A stretch of DNA of 64,000 nucleotides from assembly GCA_964626565.1 (NCBI GenBank), contig CAZVFX010000012.1, forward strand, positions 23,091 to 87,090, given 5' to 3'. Every line of letters starts with the position of its first letter. Positions within the stretch are counted from its first letter, which is position 1. Positions 36,415 through 44,189 of this stretch are shown piece by piece. A program made the translations under genes and the position numbers. The stretch comes from CAZVFX01 sp964626565 (GTDB lineage Bacteria; Myxococcota_A; UBA9042; CAIXZC01). Under the pieces are notes generated by a model. That model was given only the letters and a program-made list of their open reading frames with translations. It had not been told where the DNA came from and ran no database searches.

Positions 36415-38631
36415 ATGGATAGCGACTCTTACCTCGGCAAACTCTCCGAGCAATTCCGCGAACAGTTCGTATCCGGAAAGAACGTAATGTCGTTCGACCA
36501 GTACCTGGAGTTGTTTGCGGAACGCCCCGGGCAACTCGGCCGCAACGCGGCTGAATACCTCAAAGACACCGTCGACTTCTTCGGAAGGGACGAGATCTCC
36601 GCCTACACGGGGGAGAAGTCCAGGTTCACCCTGTTCGATGCACCGTTCGATGAGGGAAGAGAGAGATTGATCGGGCAGGAAGAGGTGCAGCAGGATTTCT
36701 ACGATATCCTGTCCAACTTCGTCCGGGAAGGGATGTCCAACAAGCTGGTCCTGCTGCATGGCCCCAACGGGTCGGCCAAGACCTCCTTCGTGCAGTGCCT
36801 GGCCAGAGCCATGGTGAATTACTCGAAGACTCTTGAGGGCGCCACCTACACCTTCGCCTGGGTGTTCCCAAAGAGTTCTTTCCAGGGCAAGCGGGTAGGG
36901 TTTGAGTCCGCAGCAGCCCCACCAGTCGAAGACCCCGGCACCTACGCGTTCCATCCTCAGGACGAGATTGCTGCGCTGGTTCCATCGCAAATGAGCGACC
37001 ACCCCATATTCCTCATTCCAAAGGCTGAAAGGCGTCAGTTTCTGAAGGACGTCACCGCAGGGGATGATGGAGAGGGCGAGAGATTCTCGAGCCACATTCT
37101 AAACGGGGACCTGAGTCCCGATTCGCGGCAGATCTTCGACGCCCTCCTGGCCGCGTACGGAGGAGACTTGAGGCGCGTTCTCGCTCACGTACAGGTGAGG
37201 CGTTTCCACTTCTCCCGCCGCTATCGCCGGGGAATCGTGACCATTGAGCCGCAAATGCACGTAGACGCATCCATGCGCCAGATCACCATGGATGAGAGTT
37301 TCTCGAACCTCCCGCCCGGCCTCAGGCACCTTTCCATGTTCGAGCTTGCCGGGGACCTGGTGGACGCGAACCGCGGCCTGCTCGAGTTCAGCGATCTGCT
37401 CAAACGCCCTGTAGACGCGTTCAAGTATCTCCTGGGATCGTGTGAGAACAACCGTATTGTGGTGGGCGGAGTGATCGCCTACCTGGACATCATCTTCGTG
37501 GGTACCACCAACGACAAGTACGTCCACGCCTTCACCAAAGTGCCCGAGTTCCCATCATTCAAGGGCCGCACTGAGCTGGTCAAGGTACCCTACATACGGG
37601 ACTATCGCGTCGAACGCCAAATCTACGACATGCAAGTAACCTCGGAGGTGGTGGGCAGACACATCGCCCCTCACGCCTGTGAAATGGCCGCTCTGTGGGC
37701 AGTGCTTACACGGCTGAAGAAGCCGCAAGCTGACCGGTATCCGGAGACCATCAGGGACGCGATCGGCAAGCTCACTCCACTGGAAAAGGCAGACCTTTAC
37801 GCCTTGGGCACCCACCCTGCGGGCCTCAAGCCTGAAGAAGCCAAAGAGCTTATTCAGCACATCGGCCAACTGTACCGGGAATCGGAAGACGAACCGGACT
37901 ACGAAGGTTGGATCGGCGCATCCCCCAGGGAAGTAAAGGGGCTGCTTCTGACCGCTGCCCAGGCAACGGACGTCCAATGCCTGCACCCGGTGAAAGTATT
38001 CGAGGAGATCGGGGAAATCGTCAAGATGAAGACCATCTACGAGTTCCTCCAGATCTCTTCCTCCGGTGAATTCCACGATGCCGGGTTACTGCTGAAGAAG
38101 GTCAAGGACAGGTACGCAGACCTTGTCGACCGGGAATTCTCGGTGGCCATGGGACTGGTAACCGAGGATGAATTCGCCAGGTTGTTACAGAAATACGCGA
38201 ACCACGTCTCCGCATACCTCAAGAAAGAATCCGTGGTTGACCCTGTGAGCAAAGCTGAAGTTCCTCCCGATGAGAAGTTCATGGAGGAAACGGAAGCGAA
38301 ATGGAAGGGGGCCGGTGAGAAGGATCGGGTCAGGCAGGAATTCATGGGTAGAATCGCCTCGTTTTCCCTGGAAAATCCCGGGGTAGCCCCAAACTACCGA
38401 CTACTTTTCGCCAGCCAGTTCGATGGACTCAAGACGGCCTACTACACGGATAACAAGGGAGAAATAGATCGCTCCCGGAGCCTTGTCTTGAAACATCTGG
38501 ACCGCGTACCTCTCCAGGATGCGGAAAAGCGCGCCGCCTCAAAGATCATCGACAACATGATCGAGAATTTCGGCTACTGCGACGGCTGTATCGGACCCGC
38601 GGTGTCCTTCCTCGCTGATGCTCGGAAGTAG
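36415..38631 (+). CDS. prkA: PrkA-type serine protein kinase (AAA+ domain)
   Basis: A protein of 738 residues, somewhat longer than typical PrkA/YeaG proteins (about 640-690). It has an N-terminal helical part (LGKLSEQFREQF, MSFDQYLE), then the AAA+ domain with Walker A GPNGSAKTSF (about residue 116). A region typical of PrkA follows (DLVDANRGLLEFSDLLKRP, FKYLLG, FVGTTNDKY, GRTELVKVPYIRDYRVERQIY). The C-terminal part is the PrkA kinase-like domain, ending with Cys residues (YCDGCIG). In other bacteria PrkA acts in stationary-phase, nitrogen or sporulation stress responses. Here its usual yeaH and spoVR-type partners are not adjacent. Confidence 0.92.
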   Translation: MDSDSYLGKLSEQFREQFVSGKNVMSFDQYLELFAERPGQLGRNAAEYLKDTVDFFGRDEISAYTGEKSRFTLFDAPFDEGRERLIGQEEVQQDFYDILSNFVREGMSNKLVLLHGPNGSAKTSFVQCLARAMVNYSKTLEGATYTFAWVFPKSSFQGKRVGFESAAAPPVEDPGTYAFHPQDEIAALVPSQMSDHPIFLIPKAERRQFLKDVTAGDDGEGERFSSHILNGDLSPDSRQIFDALLAAYGGDLRRVLAHVQVRRFHFSRRYRRGIVTIEPQMHVDASMRQITMDESFSNLPPGLRHLSMFELAGDLVDANRGLLEFSDLLKRPVDAFKYLLGSCENNRIVVGGVIAYLDIIFVGTTNDKYVHAFTKVPEFPSFKGRTELVKVPYIRDYRVERQIYDMQVTSEVVGRHIAPHACEMAALWAVLTRLKKPQADRYPETIRDAIGKLTPLEKADLYALGTHPAGLKPEEAKELIQHIGQLYRESEDEPDYEGWIGASPREVKGLLLTAAQATDVQCLHPVKVFEEIGEIVKMKTIYEFLQISSSGEFHDAGLLLKKVKDRYADLVDREFSVAMGLVTEDEFARLLQKYANHVSAYLKKESVVDPVSKAEVPPDEKFMEETEAKWKGAGEKDRVRQEFMGRIASFSLENPGVAPNYRLLFASQFDGLKTAYYTDNKGEIDRSRSLVLKHLDRVPLQDAEKRAASKIIDNMIENFGYCDGCIGPAVSFLADARK

Positions 38632-38712
38632 AACGGCAGGCGGTAGCAAAAGAGAGGCTGCAGGCGGTAGGGACGGCAAGGCGGCGAACGGCAGAACAAT
38701 CGTCGGGGATCG
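38632..38712. other. Intergenic stretch with short GGCGG/GGCAG repeats
   Basis: This gap between convergent prkA and the TPR gene holds imperfect direct repeats (GGCAGGCGGTAG, GCAGGCGGTAGGGA, GGCAAGGCGGCGAACGGCAG). They look like a degraded intergenic repeat family. No clear terminator or RNA was seen. Confidence 0.35.
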
Positions 38713-39321
38713 CTATTTCTCGGGTTTCAGGCCGGTGTAGATGTACACGTGCTCCCCTTTCTTCACGTTGAGTTTGAGTTCCCGGGGGAGGTGTTTTTCC
38801 TTCTTGAAGAAGATTGAGTGTTTTCCCTCTTTCAGCCAGCGCCGCGTGGGAGTTGAATAGACGTTCTGCTTCGAGATCTCATCGATAATGATCTGGGCCT
38901 CCGAGGGTGACGAATAGATGAACACTTCGCCGTACTCCTGACCCAACAAGTCCTTTATCTTCTTCGTCTCCGCCTCCACCCGTTTCATGATCTCGGGAGT
39001 CGGCTCATACTGAGTGAACATCTCGTAGGCGTCCAGAGCTCGGGGCAGATTCCCGAGCTTGACATAACAGCCGGCAATGCCGAACACGTACTTGGCCGTT
39101 GGGTAGGTGGAGTAGGCCTGGGTGTAGAGGTCCAGCGACTCCTGATACTTCCCGGAGTCAAACAGAGTCTTGGCACTGGCAGCCAATCCATCCGCCATCT
39201 CGATGGACCCCGCGCTCGCCGTCGCGGGCAGCCCCAGTATTGCCACCGCCATCAAACACACTACGGCACCCTTGAGCCGTCCAATTGATAATCGATAATT
39301 GATAATTGACAATTGCCTCAT
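38713..39321 (-). CDS. TPR protein with PEGA-like C-terminus, exported
   Basis: A protein of 202 residues from the ATG at 39321, which has AGGGAGACGAGG upstream. A signal peptide (VVCLMAVAILGLPATASA) is followed by TPR-like helices (AKTLFDSGKYQESLDLYTQAY, LPRALDAYEMF) and a short beta domain (GEVFIYSSPSEAQIIIDEI, GKHSIFFKKEKHLPRELKL) resembling PEGA. It looks like a small relative of the two TPR/PEGA proteins next to the kinases, but stands alone. Its first residues (QLSIINYRLSI) are encoded by an AT-rich repeat of intergenic type, so the annotated start could be wrong or the repeat may have been taken into the coding region. Confidence 0.7.
   Translation of the reverse strand: MRQLSIINYRLSIGRLKGAVVCLMAVAILGLPATASAGSIEMADGLAASAKTLFDSGKYQESLDLYTQAYSTYPTAKYVFGIAGCYVKLGNLPRALDAYEMFTQYEPTPEIMKRVEAETKKIKDLLGQEYGEVFIYSSPSEAQIIIDEISKQNVYSTPTRRWLKEGKHSIFFKKEKHLPRELKLNVKKGEHVYIYTGLKPEK
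39282..39315. repeat. AT-rich ATAATTGA-type repeat overlapping a gene start
   Basis: About 34 bp made of iterated CAATTGATAA / TCGATAATTG / GACAATTG, far more AT-rich than the surroundings. It is nearly self-complementary. Similar repeats occur between genes in many bacteria (known from general experience, not searched here). Confidence 0.6.
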
Positions 39322-39332
39322 CCTCGTCTCCC

Positions 39333-39360
39333 TTGTCACTCAACCACTTTTGCGTATCAT
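39333..39360 (+). promoter_or_regulatory. Candidate promoter for the methyltransferase gene
   Basis: TTGTCA (39333-39338), 16 bp, TATCAT (39355-39360): ten of twelve consensus bases. The start site near 39367 would make translation begin at 39368 (leaderless) or at the ATG at 39395, which has GGAAG upstream. Confidence 0.45.
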
Positions 39361-39394
39361 AATGTCAATGAAACAAAGTTGGAAGTCTTTTGCG

Positions 39395-40201
39395 ATGACA
39401 TCCGGGACCGTAAGACTGCTGGAAGTTCTGAACCGCCCGGTAAGGCGTCTGGGACGTATTGCGCCCCCGGTGCTTGACCATTGGGGTGATTTCCTGCTGG
39501 CCGCCCTACCCCACGCGAAGCGTGCTGAGTTCTCCGCGCTCGTCTACGGGCGCTCCAACTTCTACTACACCAAACCTGAGGACATCTTTGTCTTCCCCTG
39601 GGAACAGCGATTCCTGGACGAGTTCTTTCCGCCGGCGCCGGCGCGCATTCTAGTGGGTGGTGCGGGCGGGGGTAGAGAAGCACTGCAGTTGGTCGCCCGG
39701 GGATACGAGGTGGCGGCCTTCGAGCCGCTGTCGGCATTCCTGTCAAACCTGGAAGGAGTTGTGCCGGGCGACAGCCTGCTGGCCGCGGAATGCGCCGGTT
39801 ACGAGCGCCTTATCGCCGGCCTTCCTTCTCTGGAGGCGCTGGCGCCCTTCGACGCGATTGTCGCGGGGTGGGGCAGCATCAGCTTCCTGTTCGACAAAGG
39901 CGCCCGTTCCGCGTTGTTACCGAAGTTCCGTTCCCTATGCCCTTCCGGCCCTGTGCTGGTGAGCTGGTTCGGCGACCGCCGCTCCGGTGCCTGCCGGGCG
40001 CGGCGACTGTTTCGTGCCTCGCTCCGGAAAGCCGGCCTCACGCACCACGCCCGGGGTGAGGTATTCGAACCCCACAACGGCTTTCTCTACACTTACCCGG
40101 AAGACGAAATAGCCGACCTCGCGGCGGCTGCAGGATACCTCGTCCGGGCCACGGCGCCCGACGGGCCCGCCGCGGTGCTGACCCCGACAACCGTCGGTTG
40201 A
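39395..40201 (+). CDS. SAM-dependent methyltransferase-like protein
   Basis: A protein of about 268 residues. It has the class I SAM-binding motif RILVGGAGGGREALQLVARGYEVAAFEP, split here into its glycine loop (GGAGGGRE) and the acidic end of strand 2 (AFEP). Then come PFDAIVAGWGSISFL (motif II/III region) and a C-terminal beta region. Target unknown. I prefer the ATG at 39395; in-frame ATGs at 39362 and 39368 are alternatives that depend on where transcription starts. It is divergent from the TPR gene. Confidence 0.75.
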   Translation: MTSGTVRLLEVLNRPVRRLGRIAPPVLDHWGDFLLAALPHAKRAEFSALVYGRSNFYYTKPEDIFVFPWEQRFLDEFFPPAPARILVGGAGGGREALQLVARGYEVAAFEPLSAFLSNLEGVVPGDSLLAAECAGYERLIAGLPSLEALAPFDAIVAGWGSISFLFDKGARSALLPKFRSLCPSGPVLVSWFGDRRSGACRARRLFRASLRKAGLTHHARGEVFEPHNGFLYTYPEDEIADLAAAAGYLVRATAPDGPAAVLTPTTVG

Positions 40202-40214
40202 AACAAGAATTTGG

Positions 40215-40242
40215 TTGACCCCAGAAGAACCGTCCCTATAAT
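40215..40242 (+). promoter_or_regulatory. Strong sigma-70-type promoter before the small basic protein gene
   Basis: TTGACC (40215-40220), 16 bp, TATAAT (40237-40242), with a perfect -10. It lies 28 bp before the ATG and is the best housekeeping promoter match in the window. Confidence 0.65.
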
Positions 40243-40270
40243 CAGGCATCCCAATACGGAGGAGATCTCG

Positions 40271-40390
40271 ATGGGTAGAGGCGACTACACGATTAAGACG
40301 AAGCAGAAGGTACGGCAGCGCAAGCGTGCGAAAAGACTAGAGCGCATAGCTACTGAGAAGAGGAAGGCACGGCAGAAGGCGCGCCGCTAA
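40271..40390 (+). CDS. Small, very basic protein (39 residues), possibly ribosome-associated
   Basis: The frame begins MGRGDYTIKTKQ and ends KARQKARR, with 19 Lys/Arg out of 39 residues. It has its own strong promoter and a GGAG site 7 bp before the ATG. The MG(K/R)GD start and the basic nature recall the small ribosomal protein bTHX, which has a similar N-terminus, but the rest does not clearly match. I treat it as a real, highly expressed small gene that probably binds RNA. Codon use is normal for the window. Confidence 0.6.
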   Translation: MGRGDYTIKTKQKVRQRKRAKRLERIATEKRKARQKARR

Positions 40391-40442
40391 TAGTCAACGA
40401 GCCCCCGGGCTGTTCCCCACGCCCCAAGTCCTCGGACGGACG

Positions 40443-41246
40443 CTAGTCCAACGAGAAGGTCTCGACGTTCAAGCTGGTATCCACCTGGAACAGCGTATTG
40501 GGACCGATGGTCTCCCACTCTTCAGACGGCAGTGACCCCGTATCAAGAAAAGCAGCGCCCCTTAAATGTTCGTGGAAAACCGGCTGCCCCAAACGGTCGT
40601 CGCATCGCTTGCAATTCTCAAGCCCCTTGAACACTCGCATATAGACGGGGCGGCCCAGGGCTGCGCCGAGAAGAATCCGTCCGTCAGTGAGAATCACGCT
40701 GCAGTCGGCGCGCTCGCCGGTAAGGCTCACTCCTTCCAGTGAAACCGCGGCTTTCAACGCCTTTCGCAGGGGACTCATCTCCCACCGTTCTCCCGCCAGC
40801 AATCCCTGGCGATGAAGGAAAGCCAGCACCTGGTGGAACAGCACCTCGGGCACCGTGGTTCCCCGGATGTTCCTGCGAATATAGGTAGGAATGGGCAGCG
40901 CAGCCTCATCTTCCTCTTCGACCAGGTGGATCTGGCCGGCCATGGTAAAAAGCCAGTTCCGGTAGCGGAACGGCTGAACGTCGTTACCGTGGATGAAGCT
41001 CTCCCCGGCCTTTACTGCAGCCACCATCACCGCGTGGGAGCGCAACTCGCCCAAGTGCTGCAACAGAAACTCGCAAGTAGGCGGTCGGTACTTGGCGATG
41101 AGAGGCTCGTGGACCTCGTAGTGGCCTACCCCGGCCACCACGGCCTTGCCCGGCTCGACGTGCGCCACCGCGTCCTTGAAATGCTCAACCACGCAGGGCA
41201 TGAGCAACGGGTCCGAGAGGAAGAACGAGAGACTTTGAACCTGCAT
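40443..41246 (-). CDS. Class II glutamine amidotransferase-like protein lacking the N-terminal Cys
   Basis: A protein of 267 residues from the ATG at 41246 (GGAGG upstream; eight more codons are open upstream). The fold signatures of YafJ-like predicted amidotransferases are visible: SDPLLMP, HLGELRSHAV and, in order, GNDVQPFRYRNWLFTMAGQI, matching the usual N-x-QPF-x(5)-F-x-HNG block. The catalytic Cys2 expected right after Met is absent (MQVQSL), and the usual HNG is MAG. It is therefore probably not a glutaminase. It could be a degenerate sensor or binding protein. It lies last in the minus-strand row after the bamA group, with a 97-bp gap. Confidence 0.6.
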   Translation of the reverse strand: MQVQSLSFFLSDPLLMPCVVEHFKDAVAHVEPGKAVVAGVGHYEVHEPLIAKYRPPTCEFLLQHLGELRSHAVMVAAVKAGESFIHGNDVQPFRYRNWLFTMAGQIHLVEEEDEAALPIPTYIRRNIRGTTVPEVLFHQVLAFLHRQGLLAGERWEMSPLRKALKAAVSLEGVSLTGERADCSVILTDGRILLGAALGRPVYMRVFKGLENCKRCDDRLGQPVFHEHLRGAAFLDTGSLPSEEWETIGPNTLFQVDTSLNVETFSLD

Positions 41247-41258
41247 GTGGCCTCCGCC

Positions 41259-41278
41259 GCCGGGAGTCAAATCCCGGC
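41259..41278 (-). promoter_or_regulatory. Hairpin just upstream of the amidotransferase-like gene
   Basis: GCCGGGA-GTCAAA-TCCCGGC is a perfect 7-bp stem placed directly before the ribosome binding site on the minus strand. There is no U-run, so it is more likely a leader or processing element than a terminator. Confidence 0.3.
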
Positions 41279-41343
41279 TACCGAGCCATTGTGGCGTAAG
41301 CGCTTCGAAGAAGCAAGAACGGCAGGCTCTGTTTTGCTACTGC

Positions 41344-43002
41344 CTAGCTGACCTGCACGCCCTTTTCGAGGCCGACGGAGACGAGGGTCCGGCCCTTGCG
41401 GGCGAGGGAGGCTGGGAGAATTGAGTCGATCACTTCTGCCGCGTTGTCTACCAGGTCGGTGCGCTGGTCTTTCAGCGCGGCCACCAGCAGTCCGCGCACG
41501 TGGGGTGCGCCCTTGGGCCGGTACAGTTCCACGAGCAGCAGCAGCTCGTCCAGCCTCTCTTCGAGGTCCACCGTCGCGTCGTCTGCGGTGGGGTCAAAGC
41601 CGGAGTAGAGGTCGGGGAAGAGCTTGCGGGCATATCGGCCTCGCACCAGGTAGTAGTCCACCCTCTCCCTTACCGCGCGGATATCGAGTATGCGGCCGTC
41701 CGCTTGCCGCAGGAGAGTCGAAGTGGCGCCGGATCGGGAAGACTCGGTGAGTTTGTGTTCCAGCAGTTCGATAAGGGCCAGCTTGTAGGCCCGATTCTGC
41801 AGCATGGAAACACCCACGAAAGCGACTGCGCCGGCCAGGCCGGGCAGCACAATCCAGGTGGTGGACGCGTCGGCAGCCTCAAGACCCATGAGCAAAAGGC
41901 CGGTAATAATGCCGGACAGCGGAATGACAACTCCAAATATGGCCATACGGGCGAATGGCCTGGCATAGTCGGCCATGGCGCCATAAATCATAATGGAGAA
42001 CGGAGTCTTGAGAATCGATTTGACTTCCTTCCTGACGAACTTGGCGAACACAATTGCGGTGGCGCCCGGGCAGACAAACAGGGTGAGGAAAGAGACCACT
42101 ACCCCACCTGCGTAGACGAGGTTCACGCGCGTGGGCGCAAACGCCCTCATAAGGCGGGCCGAGAAGAGGAACTGAGCGGCAAAGACCGCCAGGTTTGCCC
42201 AGATCACGTAGTTGCCCCAGAACTCCCGAATGTGTGCGGCGTCGGAGAACTCGCATTCCAGCACCGCGCTGTACGAGACCTCGAGGGAGGCTCTGACGAA
42301 GACCATCACTGCGGTGGCGAGCGCCATGTAGCGTACTACCGGGGCTCTCAGCAGGTAACGCCGGACCTCTCCCTTTACGGCAGTCTGGGGAGCGACCCTG
42401 ATCCTCGGTGACTCAGGGAGAAGCCTGGCCGTCCTCCAGATAAAGAGGGTAGACGCAACCACGAGGGCCACGGGGATGAAGAACAGGTCCGACTCACTAA
42501 GGCCGGGGCAAAACGCGAGCAGCACGCCGGCGGGAAGGGCGCCCAACGGTTGGGCGCTGTAGACGAAAGGAATCGCGGTGGCCGATTCCCGGACGGTGAA
42601 GAAGTCCACCAGGTATACGCCCCAATGCATCATTATGAGGGTCAGGGAGACGCGTTCGACGACAAAGAAGAACATCAGGCCCTGGTTGCTTTCGGCCCCC
42701 AGCACGGAGATGAGCATGAGCAGGGAAACTGCGTAAGCGCCCGCGGCCAGAGTCATGAGTTTGGAATAGGACACCCGTTTCACGAGAAACAGGTAGAGCG
42801 CCGCGGCGGCCAGTCTCAGCACTCCTTCCAGGACAAAAGCGGGAGCCAGCTCGCGGCTGCCGAGACGTTCGAGGAAGATGGACATCACCGTGCCCCGGGC
42901 CAGTTCGAAAGCGGCGGCGAGGCAGAACCATAACGCCCACAGCGTGATGGCGCGTCGCCACTGCCTCGGCTGAAGGCCGACGAGTCGAGAGATGAAAGCC
43001 AT
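41344..43002 (-). CDS. Polytopic membrane protein, MFS / nucleotide-transporter-like, with soluble C-terminus
   Basis: A protein of 552 residues. About ten to twelve hydrophobic segments lie in residues 15-400 (for example ITLWALWFCLAAAFELARGT, LMTLAAGAYAVSLLMLISV, YMALATAVMVFV). Then comes a soluble region of about 140 residues with helices resembling a HEAT repeat (GLLVAALKDQRTDLVDNAAEVID). Layout and the C-terminal helices resemble NTT/Npt-like transporters with HEAT extensions, but no diagnostic nucleotide-binding residues were recognised. The start ATG overlaps the stop of the upstream gene by one base (TGATG), so translation is coupled. Substrate unknown. Confidence 0.6.
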   Translation of the reverse strand: MAFISRLVGLQPRQWRRAITLWALWFCLAAAFELARGTVMSIFLERLGSRELAPAFVLEGVLRLAAAALYLFLVKRVSYSKLMTLAAGAYAVSLLMLISVLGAESNQGLMFFFVVERVSLTLIMMHWGVYLVDFFTVRESATAIPFVYSAQPLGALPAGVLLAFCPGLSESDLFFIPVALVVASTLFIWRTARLLPESPRIRVAPQTAVKGEVRRYLLRAPVVRYMALATAVMVFVRASLEVSYSAVLECEFSDAAHIREFWGNYVIWANLAVFAAQFLFSARLMRAFAPTRVNLVYAGGVVVSFLTLFVCPGATAIVFAKFVRKEVKSILKTPFSIMIYGAMADYARPFARMAIFGVVIPLSGIITGLLLMGLEAADASTTWIVLPGLAGAVAFVGVSMLQNRAYKLALIELLEHKLTESSRSGATSTLLRQADGRILDIRAVRERVDYYLVRGRYARKLFPDLYSGFDPTADDATVDLEERLDELLLLVELYRPKGAPHVRGLLVAALKDQRTDLVDNAAEVIDSILPASLARKGRTLVSVGLEKGVQVS

Positions 43003-44189
43003 CAGACCAGAAACTCAAATCTGGGCAGCCCGAGGGCAACCACCTCCCCCAGGCGCAGTTCTTCCAACCGGTGCAGCACTTCCTCGCCGCGATAGTAGAA
43101 CGGGATGTTCCTGAAATTCCGATGATAGACCCGGGCCGGGTTGGCCCCCTCGGTCTCCATGACGTACAACCGGGAGGACCCTTCCTCGATGATCTCGGCG
43201 ATCCGCTCATAGCCGGCCACCCCGTATCCACCGCCATGGGGCAGAAGATTGGCTCCGGTGAGCCGCTCGAGAAGACCCGCTCCTTCCGCCCGCTCAGTAA
43301 ACCCGAGCGACTCCACCACCTCCGGGGAGAGATTGTCCACACACCGGATTATCGGTACGGGGAGCTCCGCTTTCAGCACCAGCGGAACCGGGGTGTCCCC
43401 GGTGTCCACCAGGCACCCGAGATGAACGTCATTGGGAGCGGAGGCTCCCTGGTGAATCGTGTTGGAGATCTCGGCGATTCCGGGGAAGAGAAGGTCAGCG
43501 ATGACTTTGCGCCGCGCCCGGGAAATCCGTTCGGCTTCGAGATAGCCGCGCCAGTATTCATCGAGAGCCGCGCCCCGGAGCACCAGCAGGTCCCCCCAGG
43601 GAGTCGTTTCCTTGTCCGCGATGCGACCCAGAGTTTCCGAGCGGTCAAAGTACAGCCCCGCACCGTGCTCCCCCTCATTCCTCAGTTCCGGACCTGACCC
43701 GTGGATCACCACGCCGTACGGGTGTCCCTCAACCTCGTTGTCGAACTGAACCACGCTTATGAAGTGGTTGCTCTTTCCGAAATCCCATGACAGCGGCGTG
43801 CCGCTCACCTGGGGCAGATTGTTCTGGACCTCTTTGATGCGGGACAGCACGTCGGCGGGGGCGGGGATTTCGGACAGGCCGCCCAGATAGATGCCGCAGC
43901 AGTTGGATTTGACCGAGAGCACGGAGAAATCGCCGGAAAAGCGGATTCTACCGCCATATCCAAAGCCGGCCTGCCACCTGTCAATGTTGCGGGTTATGGT
44001 TGCGTCCGGAGCCCCCACGAAACAGGCATCCGGGGTGATTCCGTGCCGGGCCTGAATGTAGCGGATCTTGGCAATCCCGTAGGGCATGTTGGCCGCGCAC
44101 AGGCGCTCTGCCATGTCGTCGACACCGAGGAAGAAACACGCCCGGGCCGCCTCATCCAGAAGCCCTGCGTATTTGCCTCGGCCCGGCAT
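43002..44189 (-). CDS. Unrecognised 395-residue protein between bamA and the transporter-like gene
   Basis: I do not recognise a family. It has no signal peptide or membrane segment, so it is predicted to be cytoplasmic. Conserved-looking features are LSWDFGKSNHFISVVQF, VVIHGSGPELRNEGEHG, SNTIHQGAS and LPHGGGYGV. The several His residues next to Gly and acidic residues suggest metal or phosphate chemistry. Cys are few (KSNCCGIYL, near residue 96). It begins at the base after the bamA stop and is coupled to the transporter-like gene by a one-base overlap. These three genes almost certainly share a transcript. A full-length, intact frame with normal codon use. Confidence 0.6.
   Translation of the reverse strand: MPGRGKYAGLLDEAARACFFLGVDDMAERLCAANMPYGIAKIRYIQARHGITPDACFVGAPDATITRNIDRWQAGFGYGGRIRFSGDFSVLSVKSNCCGIYLGGLSEIPAPADVLSRIKEVQNNLPQVSGTPLSWDFGKSNHFISVVQFDNEVEGHPYGVVIHGSGPELRNEGEHGAGLYFDRSETLGRIADKETTPWGDLLVLRGAALDEYWRGYLEAERISRARRKVIADLLFPGIAEISNTIHQGASAPNDVHLGCLVDTGDTPVPLVLKAELPVPIIRCVDNLSPEVVESLGFTERAEGAGLLERLTGANLLPHGGGYGVAGYERIAEIIEEGSSRLYVMETEGANPARVYHRNFRNIPFYYRGEEVLHRLEELRLGEVVALGLPRFEFLV

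Noticed and set aside
38632..38712. Small RNA or terminator between convergent genes
   Set aside because: Only imperfect GGCGG repeats, with no stable stem followed by a U-run and no promoter match.
43002..44189. RtcB RNA ligase identity based on SNHFISVVQF
   Set aside because: Only a short resemblance to the RtcB GxNHF motif; the Cys/His metal ligands and the C-terminal His motif of RtcB are not found, so I left it unnamed.
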